Of a stretch of DNA of 64,000 nucleotides, positions 11,520 to 23,560 are shown in pieces. The translations under genes and the position numbers were made by a program. A model generated the notes under the pieces. That model was not told the origin of the DNA, did not search any database, and worked only from the letters and a program-made list of their open reading frames with translations. Origin of the DNA: Angiostrongylus vasorum (taxonomy: Eukaryota > Nematoda > Chromadorea > Rhabditida > Metastrongylidae); assembly GCA_018806985.1 (NCBI GenBank), contig JADANN010000445.1:294001-358000 (forward strand), written 5' to 3'. Each line of letters starts with the position of its first letter. Positions within the stretch are counted from its first letter, which is position 1.

Positions 11520-13754
11520 CAAAAGTATTAGAGTAAAAGGATCAGGACTTAAACTATAGCCTCATAAGTAGTTTCCTTTGAGTTTTAAACCACAAACTAC
11601 AGCAATTCTTTGTCTATACAACAAAATACTACGAATGGAAAGGACCACCCACAAGATCTTTCCCATGGTTATTCTACCACTAACTGGGTGAACGATATGT
11701 GCGGTAGACAGGAAACAGAACTGAAGCAGGTATTCGATGAAGGATGGCAGTCGCCGCCAACCGTTTTCTGGACTCTCAGCAAAGCTACAAACTAACTCAT
11801 GAGTGCAGATTTTCTCTTCTATTTCTTCAACTTCACAGTTCTTGCAGCACTGAGAGTTGCAGCGGGTATGCGGACCAAAACTTCCATGACTTCATGACTT
11901 TCGTTGACTTGATGAATTACTGAGTTTAATGGACTTATTTTCTACGCACTAGATGGTAATTAGCATTAGATTAGCAGAAAAATGTAAGCTTTAGTACAAC
12001 AAAGCTTCGCAGGTACATGGCAGACCAGACCCTCGACAGTATTCCACCTCCGAATCTAACAGAAAGCGAATCTAGTAGAGGGCAAAGGTGATTAGGTGAT
12101 GAGAGAAGTTGATGACAATATAGCCAAAAGAACAGTTCAGTAGTTATACCGGCGAATGTACTTTCAAAGACCGTTAAGAGAGCACACCTTATGAAATTTA
12201 CAGTGGGCTCCCATTCAATGTCCATGTAGGACGTTCAAGAGCACGAGATTACCAATACACAGGAAATAGATCGTCTCCCGTGGACGACTCATAGATAATA
12301 AGCGAATTTCAATGGTACAATCGCAACCGACGTTTGTTTTCTGCTACCACCACATTTGTGTTGTGCATTAATATGCTGATTGCAGCGTAGTGGCTAAGGA
12401 CGTCGCATCAAACAAATCTGGTGATTGGTTCGATGATCTGTCCTGATCACACCAAACTCCCTGTCTTTCCAGGGTGACTATACTGGTACCTGAGTATATT
12501 TACAAGATCAAAAAACGGTGGTTCGCTATATCGACCGCCCTGTATGCGCCAAATGTGCAGTTAACTATACCATGCTCTATGAAGTGGAATGCATAGTGCA
12601 TTTATGTGAGCTGAACGCTTTATGCTTTGCCTTTTTTATAGAGTGTTTCTCTAGAGAGTTTGTTTTCACTATCACCAAGATAATATTATTTCATAGCCCA
12701 AGGGAGCTTTCCGTTCCAAAACAAGGGCGGAACAAAAAGCGATGCAAAGACCGATTTCTTAATGATCTCTGAGGCCACAGTTAAGAATAAAACATTACTA
12801 TCACCCCTTATATTATACGGTGTGCCGAATCAACTCTGAACTAACCTTAAATAAGGAGTTATTACTACATTTCACTTTGAACACTATACGCGACGAGCCG
12901 CTGTTCGTAAGCACATGCTTTGACGCGCCGCCAAATTCTGAACAGAGACGACTTTATGACTTCGAATCCATTCACCTCTACTACAGCACTGGCAAAAATC
13001 ACCGATAAATTCAGAAAATGGTGGATAGACGAGTAATTCCAGCGTCGGTCGTGGAAGTGGTGGTTGTCTGAAACAGAGGATAAGCGCGGAATACAGCAAC
13101 GATTTTAAACGCTTAGAATAAAAAACCTAAAAATTGGGAGGTCTTAGGTCGTAGAAAAGCAGCGAGCATCACAGTAAGAATAAGCAGTTCGCCTGGAAGA
13201 GGAGGAGGAGCTTTCGTGATGATGGATGAGTCTCACGATGTGTTAAGATGTACGTAATAGTCATGCCGACCAGTAGCACGCGACGTCGCGCGTGCGGGCA
13301 TTCAAATATTATAAGAATAAATTTACGCTACATTTGGCATCGTATTGATGACAGTGGCAGCTTGATTTTCCATACAAGGTAAGCGAGCAGGAATAATTCG
13401 TCTAGTACCAACTGAAAATCTGGGGAGAGTGCTCGATTTCAACTAACTCTTCACCTATCATTTTTGATGTAACCATGAAGAACGCTTTTGACTGAATTCT
13501 CCATATCCACTTCTACTGCTGTATATCAGTGCAACATCCTTTAATAGTATACCTTAGAGTAGTATATGAAGGAAACCTCTTGCATCAGCTTTAGAGGTTT
13601 GAGATGAAACCAGTCAATCTAAGTCTTTTTTTTCAGAAAGTTAGCATTCAAGCCTTTGCGATGACTGTGAGTGCTATTCATATCACTGAATGATATACAC
13701 ACACAGATCACTATGTACTCTGCCGATATTGAAAGAAACGTTTAATTTGTTGCC
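11520..13754. other. No gene recognised; weak SINE-like stretch inside
   Basis: 12372-12500 resembles a tRNA-like SINE head (GCAGCGTAGTGGCTAAGG, then GGTTCGATGATC) but is too worn to assign. The remainder shows no supported feature. Confidence 0.4.
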
Positions 13755-14175
13755 GATTCTTTAAACTTACTTGTAGACTTGGATGGCCCGTCTTCATTGG
13801 TTGTGCGGGCCCAGCATAATTTCCATTGTTTCGGAGTTTTGCTGGTTTAACCATTGTGGTTCCCTGGAGTCTCAAGGTCAGCCAGGCCAGTCTGCCCCAG
13901 ATCGTCACCACCACAGGTAGACGCCGCCCTTGTGGATAAGAGGGAGATTTGCCACCATGCGATTAGTTTGATACTCGGTAATGAATTCTGGTATTGGTTT
14001 GCTCTTTTAATGAACACATTTGCTTCTAAGCTGGGTTTCCTGATGCGAACGCCGGACTCCTCCACAGCCTGGGAAACTCTGCTCAGAGGATGAATTCCGC
14101 CTTCTGTACATCGCAGCCCGACACCTAGGAACATCTCCCAGCCACGATGTGGTGGTGAACCGTTGGGAGGATTCT
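13755..14175 (-). repeat. Rep-C copy 4, near full length
   Basis: Longest readable Rep-C: tail ATACTTGG-type end, AGTTTTGCTGG, GAGTCTCAAGGTCAGCCAGG, CACCACAGG and the head CCACGATGTGGTGGTGAACC. Useful as the reference copy for the family. Confidence 0.75.
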
Positions 14176-14596
14176 TTAAAACAAGATCAAAAAATTTAAA
14201 TCTTCATAATTTCTGAAGCAAATGTGTCCATTAAAAGACTGTCAGTGCACTTATTCTGGTCTCTAATGTTTCTAACACAAAACATCTAAAATAAGACTTC
14301 TACTTTAAAAAAAACTTTCAAACGCCAAGTTCTTTTATTGGCATCCCATGGTCAGCACTAAATTCGATTTATGGATGGAAAGTCCATGTTAATATCGTTT
14401 TGCAGAGAATGAATGATACTACCCATATAGGTAGGTGATTTCCCGCCTAATTAGGCGCTTCGAAATTGGGAAAACGACGTTTTCAGCTTGATATTTCAGC
14501 TGTTTCCCATGAGTTGAATCTAGGCTTCCAGTTTTTCTCTGTTAGAATTGTGAAAGTATTCGTGTGAGCAAATTCCGCATCATTCTGATACTTTCC
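14176..14596. other. No gene recognised
   Basis: AT-rich spacer with no supported feature. Confidence 0.5.
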
Positions 14597-14735
14597 AGGA
14601 TCTGGCGAGGGCGAAATCCGCCAAAACATTAGCCACTATTAGATAAGTACTTAGTTCTCAACCTCGCGTCTGGCAATCAAGAAAACATTAACGTAATGAC
14701 GAATACCGTGGGCTAAAAGGAACTCGATCATGGGA
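14597..14735 (+). repeat. PLE terminal-repeat remnant
   Basis: Contains GGCGAAATCCGCC followed by AAAACATTAGCC, a worn version of the GAAACGTYAGC motif found at PLE ends in this window, and then a CAACCTCGCG block also seen at 31554 next to the PLE there. The hammerhead core is degraded. Confidence 0.5.
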
Positions 14736-15214
14736 GTTATGAATATGTTTCAAAACTATGCCGCAAAAAGCAATGTGTGCACGATTGTCCAATTGCACTT
14801 GATCTTTTGACTAAATATAACTATGAAGTAATGAGACTTGTTGTGGGAAATGCTCAGTTGTGATGCTTACTTACTTTGGCGGATAGACGAAAAACGTCAT
14901 TGGATCGATTTGGCAAAACCGCTTTATCGATTTTTCCGTGTCGCTAGAAATTCGATTCGACATGATAAATAGCCTGTAATTGATGTTGTTAGATGGGAAA
15001 TTCAATACAGAGCTCGGCGTAGACGATCAGACATCATCATCAAATCCAAGACAATACCAAGCGAATTGAAAGAACGAATAGAAGCCGCTATCATTTTTGC
15101 CGAAAACGGTGTCACCATCTCGACAACAAAGCTGATGAAAGATCGGCAGGTCGAAAATACTCAGATGTAAATATCCTACAGCGTGGGAGGGGGGAGTGGG
15201 GGGCGTGGGAGGGT
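14736..15214. other. No gene recognised
   Basis: No supported exon or repeat. A G-rich tract lies at 15185-15212. Confidence 0.45.
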
Positions 15215-15325
15215 TGGTTGTGTTAGCGTGGTGGATAAGTGTCCATGATGAAGTCGAATGTATGGCACAATCCTTAAGGAGGATTACTGGTCAGTGCCGA
15301 ACACTTCATCCTCTATATTTTTTGT
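15215..15325 (+). repeat. SINE-A fragment
   Basis: Head piece (TTAGCGTGGTGGATAAG) joined directly to the 3' block (ATGATGAAGTCGAATGTATG). The whole middle is deleted. Confidence 0.5.
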
Positions 15326-15844
15326 CCTACAAACAACCGATTCATTGCTGTGAGAACGACTTGAAAATTATTTACAGAGTCGAGCGAAAAAAGCAACGAC
15401 TCCAAGCAAAAAGAACGCGAAACTAGTGAAAGGAGATCTTTCTTTCGAGTCGAGAATGCTCATAAGAGGACACGTAGAACGAAGGAAAAATCGTGAATGA
15501 ATGAAGAATAGAGTGGTAACAAAGTAGACAGTAGAGAAATATGGAAGGTAAAAGAAATTGGACAGAAGACAGAAAGTGGTAACAGCTCTCTTAGAGAAAT
15601 TACCGTTAAATTTTGAAATACGAAAGATTTTCCCACTATTTTTCAGCCCAGGTTTCTGTTGAATTTCATCGCAGTTTAGATATTTATTTAACTGTTCAAA
15701 GTCCTAACACCCTAGTGACGTTGACAAATTCACTAACGTAAGAATGAACCTAATTTGTGGTAAATAAAGCAGTGATTTCACAAGAAGGCTTTCTTGAAGA
15801 GTTGTCCTTCGGCCAGAAAGTGTTTTTAAAACATGAGTCACAAA

Positions 15845-16165
15845 GTTAACTTTTTATTTACTTCCTATTACAATTTTCCACGACAGGATACTATGTGTGA
15901 TACAACGACAATGATGCTGAGATATTTGCAAAACTCCGGACCACAGGTGTCTGCTCCCCTGACCATTCCCGTTGATGGGTGATTGCTGATGGAAATGGTA
16001 GGTAGAAAACTAGCTAAAAGAAAGGCGAAACGAAGGACCCGCATGATATGGTGGTGAATGCGTTAACCCCGGAAAGGGTAATAACGCGTTCGTTCCCCAG
16101 CCAGAAACCTTTAGCCCGGAGTTTTGCAAATATCTAGCATCATTGTGATAAATCACAAAATTTCA
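15845..16165. repeat. SINE-B, inverted composite
   Basis: Left end reads GCTGAGATATTTGCAAAACT and the right end holds its reverse complement (AGTTTTGCAAATATCTAGC). Between them is the SINE-B body in plus orientation (AAGGCGAAACGAAGGACCCG and a tRNA-like GGTGGTGAATGCGTTA). Confidence 0.65.
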
Positions 16166-16635
16166 TCCGAAAACAATGTGTCTTGTCATGTCGAGTAAGG
16201 CGTACTGTTGCCTAAGTGTAATGGTAGCCATACGGTACAGAATGCTTGGATCGGTTCATTTCCCACGTGTCTACCTTAATTCCACTTAAGTGAACGTCAA
16301 TAGAGACAGGGTGCACAACGCGCTCATCAGGTGAATAGGGTAATACACTTGATTTTCGCTATTATTTCGGGATGAGGAATTCATGTAAAGAAAAAATAAA
16401 GGCGACGCAATGTTAGCAGCTGGTGACCGGATCTGACAGATTAAAGCGGTAAAGTATTGTTGAATTGAACTTTGGACTAGGAATGTTGAATAGCGTAGTT
16501 CGTTTTTTAACCCCCCGCCTTCTTTTGTTCGGCGGGTTTTTCCTTTTTCGAAAACCTTGTTAGAATTTGCATATGGAAAAAATGTACTTGGAAAAGAGAA
16601 AAAAGAGATAGAAAGAGATAGGAACAAAGAGAGAG
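16166..16635. other. No gene recognised
   Basis: Only frames without recognisable motifs. Confidence 0.45.
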
Positions 16636-16765
16636 TGAGTGGATAAATGAAGGAATGAATGAATTAGTGAATGAATGGTTGAATGAATGGTTGAATGAAT
16701 GAATGAATGAATGAATGAATGAATGAGTGAATATATAAATGAACGAACGGATGAATGAGAGAATG
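16636..16765. repeat. GAAT tetranucleotide repeat
   Basis: Imperfect then perfect GAAT units. The minus-strand frame of repeated Phe-Ile-His-Ser residues across it is an artefact. Confidence 0.9.
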
Positions 16766-16824
16766 AAGTAATGGAACAAACATGGAATTAAACTTTTCTA
16801 GAGGTGCTTCAGCTAAGCGAGCCA

Positions 16825-17125
16825 TTCCACTATTTTCCAGATGTGTAACACAACTTTCTTATAACTTCAATGATGCTGAGATATTTGGAAAATTCCGGAC
16901 GGCAGGTGTCTACGGTGGGGAACGAACGCGTTATTGTCCTTTCCGGGGAGTAACGCGTTCACCACCACACCATGCGGGTCTTTCGTTTCGCCTGTCTCTC
17001 AGCTAGTTCTATCGATCTTTTTGCCATCAGCAATCACCCGTCAACGGGATTGATCTGGGGAAGCCCAAATCGGCAACGAACCCCAGTTTAACCCTCCAGT
17101 TAAAAAAAGTAGGCAGTAAATAATA
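16825..17125 (-). repeat. SINE-B copy, near full length
   Basis: Contains every SINE-B block in order, including GGGATTGATCTGGGGAAGCC and GGCAACGAACCCCAG, ending in a TAAAAAAAGTAGGCAGTAAA joint related to the opposite end of other copies. Confidence 0.75.
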
Positions 17126-17964
17126 AGTTAAAAATGCGATTACAACTTTCTTACTTTTAAGCAGTTTTTAACCACATTCCATTCAATCCCAGTCTGGTTC
17201 GTTTAACTTTATTTCAAAAATCGGTCATTAATAGTAAGCCTGTCACACCGCCGTCGATCGTTTACATAGACGACTAATGCCCGGGATCGCATCCTCCCTG
17301 GAGGAATCTAAACAGATCTCCACTCGACCGTCAACATCCGACACAGATCGCTTGTGGCGAAGACTGTGAAGGCTACAACAATCACAGGATTCTAGGCAGA
17401 ACGACACAACTAGCATTTATGTCGATGAGAGAAGAATATCAGATTCTTAAGGCCTAGTCAATCATCACAATGAATTCTGAATGGAACAGAAGAAAACGAA
17501 TGCAAGAATTCTAGAGCACGCATGACACCTGAAAGCAGACGCTCTAGGAATTTGGGCAGTTTTTTCTTTGAAAATATTGATCGTCAAAAATAGCGAAAGC
17601 GTTTTTAACACATCAACGGCGAAGCGGAATCGTTTCAATGCGCACATGCCCGAAAATAATTGCTCCTTCCAAGTTTAACACATGAAGCCCACACCACATT
17701 TTGAGTGGGTGGTCCTTAGGACGACGTCTCGTTTCACGTTGGCTACAAATTGTATAACGCATCTATGATTTCCAAAAAGCATAGCCGACAGGTACGTATG
17801 ACTTAATAAATCACAGAGTACGAAAACTATTGATTACAATGCATTTCGTCCACTTTGTCCCCATTCACCACGTATCATACGACACAAAAAAACGGATCGT
17901 GAACCTTATCTGTTGAAGTAAAATATCCTAGCTCATAACAAATCTCATTAGTTAAATAAAGAAG
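17126..17964. other. No gene recognised
   Basis: No supported feature. Confidence 0.45.
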
Positions 17965-18243
17965 AGCGCGTCTGGCGCAGTGGTTGGAAGCACCCTGCAA
18001 CACACACTTGGAATCGATCCCACCGATGGCCCAACAAGCCCTTCATCCCTATGGGGTCGGAAAATTGGAACTATACTTGTCTGGAAGATAGCAGCACTGG
18101 CTCGATACATCGGCAGGCCACTGCGAGTCATTGTAAAAGCCAGGTATGCATCCAAACACCTATGAACGATGCTTAATGAGGTCGAATGCATGGCGCAGCC
18201 CTCAGGGATTGATCAACACCGACAGCTTTATACTTTTATCCTT
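17965..18243 (+). mobile_element. SINE-A copy, full length
   Basis: GCGCGTCTGGCGCAGTGG head (good A box), GGAATCGATCCC (B-box-like), ACTTGTCTGGAAGATAGC, TCGATACATCGG, GGGATTGATCAACACCGA and a T-rich tail. TAGTTAAATAAAG before it and TAGTTAGAGAAAA after it could be a worn target-site duplication. Confidence 0.8.
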
Positions 18244-18353
18244 CTAGTTAGAGAAAATCAGTAGAATGCGTCGTTTTCTTGTTCAGCAATCGCGGGGCTG
18301 TTATACAGCATACATTAACTTCCATATAAAAACACACAATACAATACTACAGT

Positions 18354-18390
18354 AGCTGACGTTTCGGCAGTATCGCCTCCTTCAGAGCCT
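18354..18390 (-). ncRNA. Hammerhead-ribozyme-like motif at a PLE 3' end
   Basis: Read on the minus strand: stem I half GGCT, core CTGAAGG (consensus CTGANGA, last position changed), stem II GGC/GCC around GATACT, GAAA, CGTC, then AGCT closing stem I. CGTC is the expected cleavage triplet context. Hammerheads are known in the terminal repeats of Penelope-like elements, and this lies just downstream of a GIY-YIG PLE frame. The changed core base may make it inactive. Confidence 0.5.
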
Positions 18391-18644
18391 GCAAGGGTAT
18401 ACTGATATACAATTTACTAGGTCAAACGCTTTAATAACGCTTAGAAAAAGACGAAAAAACTCTACGGTAACTACATGACCAAAAGCTTCTCGAAATACTC
18501 ATCGCTTTTTTTCGTGACTTCCACTGAGGAGGGTTAGAACAGCTGATTACAGTCGCATATGGTTGATGACTGCCCCACTCCACACCAGAAATTGATGCGT
18601 ACATACGGGTCAGGTCGCGTATGACCTCTGGGCATTCCTCCCTG

Positions 18645-19142
18645 CTATTCATTGTGGACTTTTTTGGCATTTATCCAAAAAGCCTCAAGAAGTTTGCGCG
18701 TTGGTGTTTTAGTCTTCTGTGCGAGGATATTGACTTTAACTTCAAAATCGTCTCTGCTGTGCTTTCGTATCCTATGTGTGCCTAGTGGGGTACTTTGTCT
18801 TGCTTTTCGTTTGCCATCCAGGTGTTCTTTGATACGGATACACAAGGGTCTGCCCGTTTCGCCAAAATATTCATCTCCGCAATCATTACAAGAGATCAGG
18901 TATATCGTACCTGAACTCATGCAACCACCGTCCCTGCCGTAAGGGCAAATTACGCAATTTGTTGTTTCACATAGACGGTCATACAGGCGGTTAAGAACTA
19001 ACTGACGACGTAGAGTAGCCCGTGGTATTTCAACTATCGCCACCGATTCCTCTAGACGTGCCCTTTTTAGGCATCGTTTTATAGCTATGCTTATTTCATC
19101 GCTAATAAAGGGCAACATAAACGGGACTTTCTTTTTGGCCAA
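18645..19142 (-). CDS. PLE GIY-YIG endonuclease domain (C-terminal part of the PLE polyprotein)
   Basis: The 165-codon frame is the DNA-cutting module that athena/Penelope-type retroelements use for integration. The GIY part reads GTIYLISCNDC and the YIG part reads DEYFGETGRPLCIRIKEHL; Phe replaces Ile in YIG. Conserved arginine and histidine follow, with ILAQKTKTPTRKLLEAFWIN later (possible catalytic Glu). Cysteine pairs (CVICPYGRDGGC and SCNDC) could bind zinc. A one-base shift near 18660 cuts off the C-terminus, which continues in another frame (MNSREECPEVIRDLTRMYAS at about 18650-18590). It is not a stand-alone host gene: the upstream RT domain is missing. Confidence 0.8.
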   Translation of the reverse strand: MAKKKVPFMLPFISDEISIAIKRCLKRARLEESVAIVEIPRATLRRQLVLNRLYDRLCETTNCVICPYGRDGGCMSSGTIYLISCNDCGDEYFGETGRPLCIRIKEHLDGKRKARQSTPLGTHRIRKHSRDDFEVKVNILAQKTKTPTRKLLEAFWINAKKVHNE

Positions 19143-19364
19143 GTGTTTCGTTTCGGCCCGTCGCTCTCCTTCTAAACTTATCTCGTACGATAACTATTTC
19201 CACTGGAGGTGGCTATTTCCCGAGCCAAGTCGCGCGATTTTTTTTAGTTACCTGGTTGTGCACACAGAGGTGGCTGTTCGAAACATGTTCCTCACAAGCA
19301 CCGTCTTTGTGTGTGAAGGGTTTTTCACCATCACAACCCATTTCTAAAGTAACTGTGTGTAACG

Positions 19365-19735
<371 letters not shown>

Positions 19736-19879
19736 AAACGATGGATATCACTAGAACGATAGGTTAGATCCACTTCTATAAGCCTACCAAGTTCTCAGCT
19801 CCTCATATGCTCTCGGATAACCGAGAAAATCAGCATCATCACAAACACCCTAAAAAAAATTGGAAGTGAATCACTTCCT

Positions 19880-20000
19880 TAGATACTTTGGTAGCCCGTC
19901 CTCACTGGTTGTGCGAGCTCCAGCATAATCTCCGTTTTTTCGGAGACTCGCTGGTTTAGGCATTGTGGTTCCCTGGGTTCAGCCTCTCCAAAGTCTGCTT
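19880..20000 (-). repeat. Rep-C 3' fragment
   Basis: Only the end block is present (ACTTTGGTAGCCCGTCCTCA, CCAGCATAATCTCCG, ATTGTGGTTCCCTGG). Confidence 0.65.
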
Positions 20001-20164
20001 CATGGAAGTGAATTAAATGAGCACAAAATTAAAGTCGTATATAGAAAAATACGAAGGGTCCTTTTCGTCAAATAGTATCGAATCATACAGTGACAGTGAC
20101 GTCATTCAAGTTCATTTCCATCAACATGCAGAAAAAAAGCAACTAGAAAATAAAGAATGAAGAA

Positions 20165-20575
20165 CTTCGACACTAGGACACTTGTACGATACGTCTTCAT
20201 TAGTTGTGCGGGCCTAGCATAATTTCCATTCTCCGGAGGGTTGCTGGTTTAGACACTTGGTTCCTCCTAAGGAGTCCTGAGGTTAATATAGCCGAAGCTT
20301 TCCTCAGATTGTCACCACCTTAAGCAGTCGTCGCTCTTATGTATCATAGAGAGAGAATTCCCATCACGCGTTTAGTTCGATATCATGCCGGTGGCGATTC
20401 CTGCTATTGGTATTATTTTACTCTTAACTGAGTAATCGAATGGGAACGTTGGACCCTTTCTAAGCTTGAGAGGCCCTGTTGGAGGATGAACCTTCACGTT
20501 GTACATCGCAGTCCGACACCTAGGAACACTTTCCAGCCACGATAAAGCGGTAAACCGTTAGGAGGAGTGTAGGGG
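20165..20575 (-). repeat. Rep-C copy 5
   Basis: Full-length but diverged, from ATTAGTTGTGCGGGCC to CCACGATAAAGCGGTAAACC. It sits about 165 bases after a separate Rep-C fragment. Confidence 0.65.
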
Positions 20576-21498
20576 TACGACGTAATAAATGATGGCGAAT
20601 AAGAGACATTGCCCAGATGCACACAAAAGGACAGTGCACTACATCGCAGCGCTAGAAAATGCGAGGATATGTGTACATATTATGGATGGAACCGGAAAAA
20701 AAACTTGCGAGAAACTGAAAAATGTGAAAAAACGTATTAACTCGTCATTTTGTTGCCAATATTTTTCTGACCATCATTCTGTCCACTTGATTGACAGACT
20801 TCTAGGAAAAACTTCGCTTAATATCATCGCGAGAAATCAATATCTATGTTAACCGGTGCCGTACCTATAGTCGACTAACTGGCTACTGATTGGATCGTAT
20901 TGATTTCTTGAAGAAGTACATTTACCTATATGTGACTTCATTTTAACGATCTGTATGCGATAATAGCGGATTATGACTAACCTACTCCTTCTTGGCTTAT
21001 TACCTCAGTGTAATCCGACTACGACCTTTAACGGAGTCGTAGACATCTACCGTTCCTATGAACAGTAAAATGCTAACGACAAATCACATATGTAAGAGTT
21101 AGTTTACTAGCTTATCAACCAGTGAGTTTTATTAGTCAATCAAAGCAACAAAACTCAGCAGGTGTACTGCAAACTGGCAGTGGTTAACACGGATGCGACT
21201 GATGATTCTTGGTGACAGACACCAGAGAATGAATGGATCTTCAAACAGCGGTAAGCTTCAGAAAAAAATTTTAATGACAAGAAGCTCTAAAACGAAACGC
21301 AGTATAGAGAAGAAATCTGGCGTCCAGTGAAAGCCTTGGTGATTCCTGGTAATGAAAAGCTTTCCTATTGTCACCAACAATACACGAAGTGGACGAATGG
21401 ACTACTAGCTCGTCCTATTTGCACAATATTATATGTTGATAGGTATAACCACAAATAAGCGATAGCATATTGTGTTATTCATTATCATCTATACGACC
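20576..21498. other. No gene recognised
   Basis: An 87-codon plus-strand frame at 20589-20852 has no recognisable motif. No repeat family of the window is present. Confidence 0.4.
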
Positions 21499-21512
21499 CA
21501 TCATCAAATCTA

Positions 21513-21799
21513 GAGCGCGTGTGGCGCAGTTGTCGGAGGCGCCGTGCAACACGCACGTGGAATCGATACTCGCGCCCATGGCCCAACAAGCCTTCCATCC
21601 TTCCAGGGTGGGCAAATTGATACCAGACTTGTCTGGGAGGATAGCAGCACCGCTCGATACATCCGTAAGCCACCGCGAGTCATTGTAAACGCCAGATATG
21701 CATTCAATCACCTCCACACTATGCTTGATGAAGTCAAATGCATGGCGCTTCTCTCAGGGATGATTGATCAACGCCGAGAGTTAATCCTTTATCTTTTTT
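21513..21799 (+). mobile_element. SINE-A copy with worn target-site duplication
   Basis: GCGCGTGTGGCGCAGTTG head, GGAATCGATACTC, TTGTCTGGGAGGATAGCAGC and ATCAACGCCGAGAG tail. CATCATCAAATCTA at 21499-21512 and CATCATCACGTCTA at 21800-21813 agree at 12 of 14 positions. Confidence 0.8.
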
Positions 21800-21813
21800 C
21801 ATCATCACGTCTA

Positions 21814-22240
21814 CCGCGCGGATCCCAGCGCTTCTTGCATTCGATTCGTTTCATCACATTGAACGTCCACAATGGTTTGCCAACACTTCGCATCTTGGTT
21901 CAATTAATGCTTGGCGATCCCATGTTCTTCTTTATGAATGTCGTAGAATACTGAAAAAGTCGATTCTTCCTGCAATCTTGGAGATAGCCAAGCTAAGACG
22001 TTCCCACGTGGATTAGTGGTGGGCGTTGGAGAGGGTGTTCGAACCATCGCTTGTACCCTCCCCGATAACGTATGGTAACTGGTGGTAACTGCGAACCCAC
22101 CATTCAATTGAAGGAATTAGATTGTTAACATCACTCATTTCAGATATGTACAGTTGCAGTATTAATGAAAGAAAAAGTAAAATGCGAAGAACAAACGATG
22201 AAGCTTAAACAATCTTTTTGGTGCCTTCTTGGATTATTAA
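21814..22240. other. No gene recognised
   Basis: No supported feature. Confidence 0.45.
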
Positions 22241-22440
22241 GCTAACGAGGCTGAGAACGATGCTTATTCTGCTAACATTTCAACGTCTTCGTCCTACTCA
22301 GAGCCGAAATCCGAGTCGATGGTCCATAATCGTTCGTCTTCTCGATGTGTTCGCCTTCGTATCAAATCGGATCTTCGTCAGTGGGCATCGCTCGAATGAG
22401 GGAATGTCAGCCGACAGCGCTCTTTTGTACAGTAATTCTT
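22241..22440. repeat. PLE terminal-repeat-like sequence
   Basis: Shares CAGAGCCGA..., TCGA.GGTCCA, ATCGGATCTTC-type and GCGCTCTTTTGTACA-type blocks with 51590-51740, so both come from one family of PLE-like terminal sequence. It includes a worn hammerhead motif on the minus strand. Confidence 0.5.
22271..22305 (-). ncRNA. Worn hammerhead-like motif
   Basis: Minus strand: GGCT, CTGAGTA (one change from CTGANGA), GACG AAGA CGTT stem II, GAAA, TGTT, AGC. Stem I halves GGCT and AGC still match. Confidence 0.35.
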
Positions 22441-22949
22441 TTAATAGCGGACAGAAATACTCAAAATTCGCGATCCAACCAGCGTTCCCATTTGGAGTGC
22501 TTAAAAAAAAGACGAAAAAGTCGATAAGTGGATGACACGTGAGTTGAAATGATTAGGAGCGAGATCGTTCGTAATCGTTACGCAGTTTGTTCGGCAGAAG
22601 TTGAACCGTTTAGGTTACGAAACTCTGCCTTCGTCCACCATGTTAGTCAAGCTTCCTTCTAACCAACAATCACTGTTTTCAAGAATTTCGACAATTATAT
22701 TCTGAGAGACCATCCACAACTCTGTCCGTTGTTGCAAAAACACCGCCTTCGAAGTATTTGTTGTTGATTCCAGGAATTGTGAATTTCAAACTACTGTAAG
22801 AAGCGAGCGTGTAATTTGTTGGTAAAAGTGTGTGAATAGTTCTAATAGCTCTCATTTTAGTCGATGCAGTTGCATTTTCGATGATTTTTAAGAATTTCCA
22901 TTTCAAAAGAGCCACTTCTTCTTACACCATCATGACACATAGACAGTCT

Positions 22950-23065
22950 GCCGTAGCTCGTCATATAGGCCATAAATGCATTCAAATCAGCCCATTGATG
23001 CTACGAATGGGATTGAATGCATAGTGCACTCACAAGAGATTGGTAAACGCAGGACGCTTTATCGT
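22950..23065 (+). repeat. SINE-A-like 3' fragment
   Basis: CCGTAGCTCGTCATATAGGC, a GCATTCAAATCA block and GATTGAATGCATAGTGCACTC match the 3' half of diverged SINE-A copies. Confidence 0.45.
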
Positions 23066-23162
23066 TCATATCACGTCATCGGATAAGAGAATGACAGAAA
23101 AAAAGCGATAGGAAATAGTCTAAATGTGAAGTAAGACATATCATGTATAATATTAGTATAAC

Positions 23163-23548
23163 CTCCCAACGGTTTGTCGCCTCATCGTGGGTGGGAGGTG
23201 TTCCTGGGTGTCAGACTACGATGTACAACGGGGAATTCGTCTCCCCGGCAGGGTCTCCCAAGCTGAGAAGGAGTCCGGCGTTTCCATCAGGAAGCCTAGC
23301 TAAGAGTAAACCAATACCAGGACCCACCACCGCCTTGGTATCAAAGTCGGACGGTGGCAGATCTCCCTGTGATTCACAAGGGCTGCGACCGCCTGTCGTG
23401 ATGACGACCTGGGGCAGACTTTGGCCTGGCTGTCCTCGTGATTCCAGGGAACCACAATGGCTTAACCAGCAAATCTTCGAAAAATGGTGATTATGCTGGG
23501 GGTCCGCACAACTAGTGAGGACGGGCTGTTCAAGTACCAAGTATTAAG
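23163..23548 (+). mobile_element. Rep-C copy 6 with a 12-bp target-site duplication
   Basis: Complete copy running from the CGCCTCATCGTGGGTGGGAG head to a short-repeat tail. TATTAGTATAAC occurs at 23151-23162 and again at 23549-23560, exactly at the two ends. This marks Rep-C as an element that inserts by a retroposition-like route. Confidence 0.75.
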
Positions 23549-23560
23549 TATTAGTATAAC

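Larger units (their letters stand above)
18354..19352 (-). mobile_element. 5'-truncated Penelope-like element (PLE-1)
   Basis: Minus-strand PLE that keeps the segment after the reverse transcriptase (about 19270-19160, with TKTVLVRNMFRTATSV-like sequence), the whole GIY-YIG endonuclease (18645-19142), a 3' non-coding part and a hammerhead-like terminal motif. Its 5' end stops within about 15 bases of a TA microsatellite at 19365. Confidence 0.8.

Noticed and set aside
16507..16779. 90-codon minus-strand frame of repeated Phe-Ile-His-Ser
   Set aside because: Produced by the GAAT microsatellite.
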